20,374 bases of DNA, from positions 1 through 20,374 of the IMG/VR virus record IMGVR_UViG_3300020421_000186. One strand, 5' to 3'. Source of the DNA: a virus. This document shows positions 18,601 through 20,374 of the stretch, one piece after another (position 1 is the stretch's first letter; each line of letters opens with the position of its first letter). The notes under the pieces were generated by a model, which ran no database searches, was not told where the DNA came from, and was given only the letters and a program-made list of their open reading frames with translations. Position numbers and translations under genes: made by a program.

Positions 18601-20374
18601 TGAAACAGCACCAATACCAACATTAACTGTGATAGTTGTGGTTGTAGCATCCTTAATTTCTAGATCACTATTGTATGCTGGATCAGTAACTCTAGGATAT
18701 GAGTGATTAGTAGCATTACTATCCTTTGTACATGTGAATGTCAAAGAATCAGATGCTAATCTAATCTTCTCACCATTCTGTAAATCATGTACTCCAATGG
18801 TAAGAACCATATCACCAGTAGATGCATTATAAGAAGCATTTGTTGGTGTGTAGTTAGTTAAAGGAGATGCACCAATGTTAACTGTAATAGTTCCATTCTG
18901 TCTCTTAAGACCATTAGCAATAGCAGATACAAATGTATGATTAGTAGTATCACTAGAGATACCTACGTTAACATCAAATGCATTTGTTGTTACATTCTGG
19001 ATCTTCAACCACCTTGAACTTGGGTAGTCAAATCCTGGCCTGGGATAATTTTTCTGACTTACGTTACCATCAAGTTCACATGTCATCACCAGTGTATTAT
19101 CTTCGATTAAGATATAATCTCCTTCAGTGAATCCATGATTGTTAACAGTCAAGGAAAGTACACCTGTCTCAGGAATATAACCTGCACCAGCAACACTGTG
19201 AAGTGTAGCACCTACCTCATTAATGATGATAGATTTCTCACCTGCAAATGGATCAATTCCTGGACGTGGATAACTATGATTTGATGTGTTGTTATCTTTA
19301 GAACATGTAAAGGTTAATGAATTATCTTTAAGGACAATATTTGCACCTTCACGAAGACCATGCTGACCAATGGTAAGGATCATCTCACCAGTGGTTGAGT
19401 TGTAATCAGCAGCAGTAGGAGTCCATGTTTCGTTATCTCCAGCTCCACCTACATTGACAGTAATTGTGTTTGAAGTTCTGCCAATAATATTAAGAGATCT
19501 GGATGATGCAAAGTCAGTTCCAGTCTGACGTGTAATAGCACCAGCAACACCACTTACAAATGTATGTACATCTGTGTTGGTAGAAGGTACACCAGCAAGA
19601 CACTGGAACTCAAATGTATTTGAAGATACATTAGAAACTTTAATCCACTGACCACTTACAGGATCACTAGGACGTGGGTATGATTTCTCAGCAAGAGTAC
19701 CAGTAGCACCGTTGAATCCACAACTGAATTTCAATGCACCATCAGCAATCTTAACAAAGTCACCGTTCATCAATCCATGATCAGTTGTAGTTGTTATAGA
19801 AACAATACCTGTTGTAGGATTATATGTTGTACCAGTTGTAGCACTAAGAGTTTTGTTTGCTGGACGTGGATATACTTTCTGAGATTGTTCTTCATCCATC
19901 TGACACTTGAATGTCAGTGAGTTATCATCGATAGTAATACCATCACCGATAGCAAGAGAATGAGATCCAATAGTTAATACTAAATCACCACTAGCAGGAT
20001 CATAGTTAGCACCAGTTGGTGTGAACTTATTCTCTGTTATGTCAGCAGTAACAGCACCATAATCAGCAGATATAAATGTGTGAGTATAGTTACCACCACT
20101 GGTTACAGAATCAGCAAGAGCAGAAACAAATAGATGTTGTGTTGTGTTAGTAGACTTACCAACATCAAGTGTGATTGAATCACCAGCAACAGCAGTAACA
20201 ACTATAGGAGAATCATATGACTTATCTCTCTTCTGACTAATAGCACCAGCAACAGCAGATACAAATGTATGTGCAGTAATGTTGGTAGATGGAGCAAAGT
20301 CTAATACTTGAATATCAAATGTACTTTGAGTTACAGCAAGAACCTTAACCCACTTGTTACTAATAGGATCACTA
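9253..20374 (-). CDS. Giant repeat-containing virion structural / tail-fibre-like protein, 5' end outside the window
   Basis: The frame is open from the stop (TAA at 9253-9255) to the window edge, giving 3,706 visible residues. The first visible Met (19897-19899) is not the start: the frame continues upstream without a stop, and the residues before it complete a repeat unit (DNSLTFKCQ before MDEEQ). Counting visible residues from the edge, about 1-720 are beta-type repeats (SLTFTC, YPRP and HTFVSA motifs). Residues 726-1076 hold three helical repeats beginning DC(I/K/L)DD, 1077-1380 hold cysteine-helix units, and the remainder is fibre-like. Near residue 2168 lies a segment (RRPSIARAGNHTFEYLGFG) that I recall from other cyanophage structural proteins. 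The C-terminus is GWWLIEL. No enzyme motif, signal peptide or membrane segment is seen. A long fibre or baseplate-associated role is inferred from repeats, size and the collar genes 4 nt downstream. The exact role is unknown. Confidence 0.93.
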   Translation of the reverse strand, partial: SDPISNKWVKVLAVTQSTFDIQVLDFAPSTNITAHTFVSAVAGAISQKRDKSYDSPIVVTAVAGDSITLDVGKSTNTTQHLFVSALADSVTSGGNYTHTFISADYGAVTADITENKFTPTGANYDPASGDLVLTIGSHSLAIGDGITIDDNSLTFKCQMDEEQSQKVYPRPANKTLSATTGTTYNPTTGIVSITTTTDHGLMNGDFVKIADGALKFSCGFNGATGTLAEKSYPRPSDPVSGQWIKVSNVSSNTFEFQCLAGVPSTNTDVHTFVSGVAGAITRQTGTDFASSRSLNIIGRTSNTITVNVGGAGDNETWTPTAADYNSTTGEMILTIGQHGLREGANIVLKDNSLTFTCSKDNNTSNHSYPRPGIDPFAGEKSIIINEVGATLHSVAGAGYIPETGVLSLTVNNHGFTEGDYILIEDNTLVMTCELDGNVSQKNYPRPGFDYPSSRWLKIQNVTTNAFDVNVGISSDTTNHTFVSAIANGLKRQNGTITVNIGASPLTNYTPTNASYNASTGDMVLTIGVHDLQNGEKIRLASDSLTFTCTKDSNATNHSYPRVTDPAYNSDLEIKDATTTTITVNVGIGAVSDQYDHTFVSATTNAVIYNQRYTHTFVSSTTNAVHFEPQSPHTFVSAVANSIKHYPTANHTFVRSVANNIEKESGTFTVNVGVGAAADQYPHQFKSASAGAIQTGGAYFHKFVSAISNSIHKVFTVAGNQQYHNQDCIDDVVDLLQAVGDNLAYGGNDKTWDAAYSYKTGAHVAGEEDETNYVFEQAREMAAQALRNQKILVTGHHGLSQVFDKSITFNEPDPPTDRFGDARNLVVANKLLIADEAYERMLVNYPGFVPPTGNPQDCKDDIVDFIEEVSYNLAFGGNDRVWEMTDLYVQGMVQEVAGEEQQTIDALNHARDLMIQIGRNENIVTLGSHGRTQVRDTSITASAAAHVSNRHADAKDLILANVEFAAEIALGRMIAQYPSYSWQSGYSSADCLDDLKDVVKVVAHNTGYGGNHRVWDAANLYVAGAHAAGSEAETAFAFNAVRDIMKEVATNVDVTVGGHTALTQVKDTTITNGVANGDCAVVLSAIDTLVTILTGTIANPASLQSVTRTDSVGPCEDMRSAVGVLTKIVTDAISNPTTLSGKKHTVSTSSYDPATGALTLDIGAHNYSAGIGVNIPDNSLTFTCARDNNASNHTYPRTTDPASNNDPTITGTTATTITVNVGVSSDTSVHTFVSSSEQIIVGGVTRTPSVGSCEDVRSTLNSLFKIVIDTVETPTSLDSVTRTISNGACQQVASTITTLFQIITGTINSNSYLDSVERNPVPLGLEFGPSINANATSTNSYLYFDFVDGVYTTLTRTVDNTITQNTTYPQCVDQANAIRQYFSNITTVIQTGLGTVPRSEPSQLSTALSSRATVWTLGQGNVANPHDLETGTPIRLVPRPRYDTATQSYVDVDKRFVRLPNGFETNREYYVIAPARTTKPENYGVSSTFNGTDQTKIMLASSKENAAAGIYLHSAEVEDIHPDVEIDLYQFVLDDNYDLHQYACVLDGVSNTNIRTDVPHIFDVPFSNTTGHTVFFRVREGGSLPLVGAAYASDTTVADTNGRLLGNKYFFARYQTEKVFTIHKTKSDAEQGVNPITYQPGIYDFNVFANKRQSPMRFDPTYVNPNTAPVIYGKWYLQVENSNNTDQIIKRIREYADGIDKTNDSWFERIKDERPADDRLYRLRYVIPQYLKSVRDPLNGFTIKTRTDETRRLVPQKLILKPVSGNVTKARFSNPVQANEYIGYTKQDFNNFSLNSEVAYDPYKKDLVANTQFAKVITTQNYISMTIQSGRYVTQGADDYLELTVFEQGVTNPALSNTKFTTVKITAPQGGSFTANKTQSAPGSRIEWDGNSSGYGYLHAIMQVPGTTTWHMILKDTVGKIDYDSIDNIRFSQGTAFADLLADADFGKSLVLKDLIKKGYPEYYYRQNGSAVYTITPGDIIEDDASIQYYVESVEDVGQIDDTFYIFNTQEIQKRIYGQQDGIYYLTAVRGNISPMPQGAGNLGNFKNFKFSQPISKLYPLNYKNDPLWYQQLDATLVDPPQTYSAADNYVHGLVRVNDFKGSLTQESVIDLVKNNAFGDNTYTQVSSAIDNRIRAQKGNAASGSEDRLIPIAGDSTVQTDQRYYVELRRPSIARAGNHTFEYLGFGPGNYSTGLPARQEVVLTEIQDFYAQSKKQNGGLVFYTGLNSNGDLYIGNRKIDAITGEEVFLESATLVDSDDDDESLGNLVTTFDTPVTFNEYITVNGGEAQDKRSTFNSPVLINVLGTVRNNPALVVSSFVDPAIDDGSLDRSAFVRNVETGGDIVIARNKISAAIFQFNSRRDGQAYKIQTHVVGAVPSNITPDQTGAFNASQIVQYGNAGAPKSGDFLLKGESIGKTGSLGWIYSNYYTLIGNAVPESFAFNNTNIITIKWVSLTNQQLGITSSSEIKITGYSDGDFNGTWQVISNGFNPAADTLQIAIGATKNTVNNQNPRMWSDEVLNNSNIRLEYSNSNWKEWGVIGGEALRTESDAIGDYKLGINTVGRSDKASFATNFVDAKTTPRANLDVVGTAFISGKKITDYASHATDATRTYQERTDAFMVGGDSATPTDESTFRVSTANGGRVGVNVTNAELDRALVVDGESRFTGDAKFEEDIEINGGGGTNTAQVRTTITTGTIEFFPSLFVGTLDFAPTAGTVHVANDSTADQFIRVGNASLHSNIWIGATPDTSTNISKVEIGGAYNNNESLSFTLIGTKSFKTKGDFQLGTTRGLLDTVKLTSTAGTVEFFSGSSATSKLDFATNAAEITIAGKGGTTTIRNNLVVDSSARFNSDITLCGGFASYSFTADRAQIGSTAFTHASGDLGNNVFNSNVDLIDVLRVISTDENYNAVDTAGTGDWGGTVFQNTITAISGNVEPLSLPALTGEQFYLPLKNRPFDAAGNQYFSENDILLIDTDDSGNKHPEFVKIVSLPRINVAPYWIVVERLPFGTYTAKRSDHSDTTAIYKCIVQFNATWTTTTLDDAGTEENVYLAQFGGSIVIGDYVIIDREDTTADGIFDQGELFKVKTLLSQVAKKLSIKNGCDTANEETVFEVDSTTGNTTLGTGGTTIINGQLSLNGTCTTPYTNSTTNKKLTISDGSGITTFEVDTCTGDTTIGNHHGTAFLLAEQYGTSPAAYTKGVDEVHVYRHNPMSVISGGPASTTSAAIVSATSNIEIQGNLTSFKKGDMIALYTTSSIEIIRVTDDPYTGAGGEFILPTASNAEYVNGGRGIEGTSAIAFSIGTNLVKLDKYERTTTLLHDMAATQADRATALKARSPNQSDIRLEISLKDADLIAPKLDYVTLVRIGSEFFTPDSVDGTLDAFYAIKMPKQIREPNVVGTTPVQLFGGGSTTINQDLEVMSGAIRMYGSDGKTLVMSIANDDGHSGDGSIEDPKTDTAGLTLKGPGAFYGDLKVYYDDCQMFGLCSTETTFRVTNKEGNILMGQTFYQAGKVLELESAIEPIFHIDNLGTAGTGGTAGPKDFKIYQNNAIDSFGIEKYWTAGGGRRHTYVAFDPTTGLGQQIDNPLQVNQNYLVNASSGSNMVVYLPDNAQTGDMIRFVELSGNLTYNTSLIIRAKKINNISVNIQGDGQGSRIAAGAGQTLNTAWDSGELIIQTRNASFGLVYAGTVDVEGSASAQTIPPGLRGWWLIEL
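10850..11064 (-). repeat. FEVD-TG fibre beads
   Basis: Two close copies of the motif T-x-FEVD-x-x-TG-x-TT-x-G lie with their FEVD codons at 11044-11055 and 10885-10896, 159 nt (53 residues) apart. More diverged copies are TTFRVTNKEGNILMG near 9886-9920 and STFRVSTANGGRVGVN near 12450-12495. Short strand-turn-strand beads of this kind are common in trimeric phage fibre shafts. Assignment to a fibre shaft is inferred. Confidence 0.6.
13630..13880 (-). other. Conserved segment of cyanophage structural proteins within the giant protein
   Basis: From about visible residue 2166 the chain contains RRPSIARAGNHTFEYLGFG, then GPGNYSTGLPARQE, then GGLVFYTGLNSNGDLYIGN. From memory this order recurs in large structural proteins of T4-like cyanophages, which supports both the phage assignment and a virion role. 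I know no structure or function for it. It marks the transition from the middle region to the fibre-like C-terminal third. Confidence 0.5.
16230..17148 (-). repeat. 36-residue cysteine-helix units, in pairs around a beta unit
   Basis: Units read C-x(4)-S-x-I/V-x-x-L-x-x-I-V/L-T-x-x-I followed by a short Pro/Ser/Leu loop and often SVTRT. Cysteine codons end at 17142 and 17034 (108 nt apart) and at 16620 and 16512 (also 108 nt apart), so each pair is exactly 36 residues apart. A fifth, more diverged unit has its cysteine ending at 16266. The two pairs are separated by a beta unit of the SLTFTC/YPRT/HTFVSS type. I have seen similar units in marine phage structural proteins. No function is assigned. 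Confidence 0.8.
16650..16940 (-). repeat. Isolated sixth SLTFTC-YPRT-HTFVSS beta unit
   Basis: A complete beta repeat unit (YDPATG, LTLDIGAH, NSLTFTC, YPRTTDP, TITVNVG, HTFVSS in order) lies inside the cysteine-helix array, about 1.9 kb from the main beta block. Its D-N-x-x-SNH loop closely resembles the third copy near 19261-19310. This suggests a duplication and relocation of that unit. Confidence 0.75.
17146..18198 (-). repeat. Three helical repeats of about 130 residues (third truncated)
   Basis: Copies start at 18198 (130 residues), 17808 (133 residues) and 17409 (88 residues, then cut off). Shared landmarks in order are DC(I/K/L)DD, NLAYGGND(K/R)xW or a variant, an AGEExxT-type turn, an AR-rich helix, GxHGxxQVxDxxI, and in the first two copies DA(R/K)xL followed by a second helix ending in an NYPGF/QYPSY motif. 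Predominantly helical character is inferred from the Leu/Ile/Val/Ala periodicity and lack of beta-type Thr/Ser/Gly alternation. This contrasts with the beta repeats on both sides. Function unknown. Confidence 0.85.
18223..18588 (-). repeat. 18-residue (54-nt) HTFVSA tandem repeats
   Basis: Histidine codons that open HTFVSA-like motifs end at 18588, 18534, 18480 and 18426, an exact 54-nt period. After a gap of 96 nt, two more (HQFKSA, HKFVSA) end at 18330 and 18276, again 54 nt apart. Each unit reads roughly H-T-F-V-S-A-x-x-N-A-V/I followed by seven variable residues. Codons differ between copies, so the repeats are old or under protein-level selection. They lie within the giant fibre-like gene and probably form short beta hairpins. 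Confidence 0.88.
18690..19926 (-). repeat. Degenerate beta repeats with the SLTFTC...YPRP signature (five copies)
   Basis: This block of the giant gene repeats a protein pattern: an LTIGxHxLxxG-like strand pair, then DNSLTFTC, then a D-N-rich loop of about 10 residues, then YPRPxDP. YPRP or its variants lie near 19861-19872, 19669-19680, 19261-19272, 19036-19047 and 18690-18702. Spacing is irregular (about 190 to 410 nt) because HTFVSA units and other strands sit between copies. The cysteine of each copy is in the same place. I recognise this signature as recurring in marine T4-like phage virion proteins but know no assigned function. A beta-bead fibre domain is inferred. Confidence 0.8.
20029..20136 (-). 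repeat. Further 54-nt HTFVSA repeat pair
   Basis: HLFVSA (histidine codon ending 20136) and HTFISA (ending 20082) are 54 nt apart, matching the period of the 18.2-18.6 kb block. Both lie upstream of the first visible Met, which supports the coding frame continuing past the window edge. Another HTFVSAVAGAI copy lies nearer the edge, around 20260. Confidence 0.85.

Noticed and set aside
9253-19899. A complete 3,548-residue gene starting at the Met at 19899
   Set aside because: The frame is open upstream to the edge and the upstream residues complete a repeat unit, so this is an internal Met.
1-20374. Anti-phage defence, toxin-antitoxin, integrase, tRNA or diversity-generating retroelement
   Set aside because: No reverse transcriptase, recombinase, toxin or tRNA-like sequence was recognised. 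The lone methyltransferase has no partner endonuclease. The glycine-rich region shows no visible template/variable repeat pair.

Overview
This window looks like part of the tail-fibre and receptor-binding region of a large T4-like marine myovirus. A cyanophage is the most likely source, and a relative infecting another marine bacterium is possible. The evidence is the AT-rich base composition, one very long fibre-like gene built of repeats typical of marine T4-like phage virion proteins, three consecutive proteins with phage tail collar domains, a tail-fibre assembly chaperone domain of the PF16778 type, and an orphan phage-type DNA methyltransferase. I see no bacterial housekeeping genes, tRNAs, CRISPR arrays, insertion sequences or auxiliary metabolic genes. 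The phage and host assignment is inferred from recognised families; no search was run.

Everything reads on the minus strand, so the gene order runs from high to low coordinates. (1) 20374-9253 is the C-terminal 3,706 residues of a giant virion protein whose start lies outside the window. Its visible N-terminal part is made of beta-type repeats, followed by three helical repeats of about 130 residues, then paired 36-residue cysteine-containing units, and finally a long fibre-like C-terminal half. (2) 9248-7587, 7587-6223 and 6223-2414 are three collar-domain proteins of 553, 454 and 1269 residues. They share HxH motifs and a hydrophobic C-terminal strand, and the last carries a glycine-rich region of about 440 residues. 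(3) 2388-1513 is a probable tail-fibre assembly chaperone. (4) 1516-1163 and 1190-966 are small genes of unknown function. (5) 969-16 is a DNA methyltransferase of the N4-cytosine/N6-adenine class.

The genes are packed with gaps of 4 and 25 nt or with overlaps of 1, 1, 4, 28 and 4 nt. This implies one long transcript with coupled translation. A plausible reading is that the giant protein forms a long fibre or baseplate-attached structure, the three collar proteins are tip adhesins, the chaperone domain helps them fold or assemble, and the methyltransferase modifies phage or host DNA. No stretch over 300 bases lacks a gene.

I found no new defence system or enzyme pathway. The most unusual content is the modular repeat architecture of the giant protein, and the three diverging collar adhesins, one of which has its collar domain split by an insertion and carries a large glycine-rich region.
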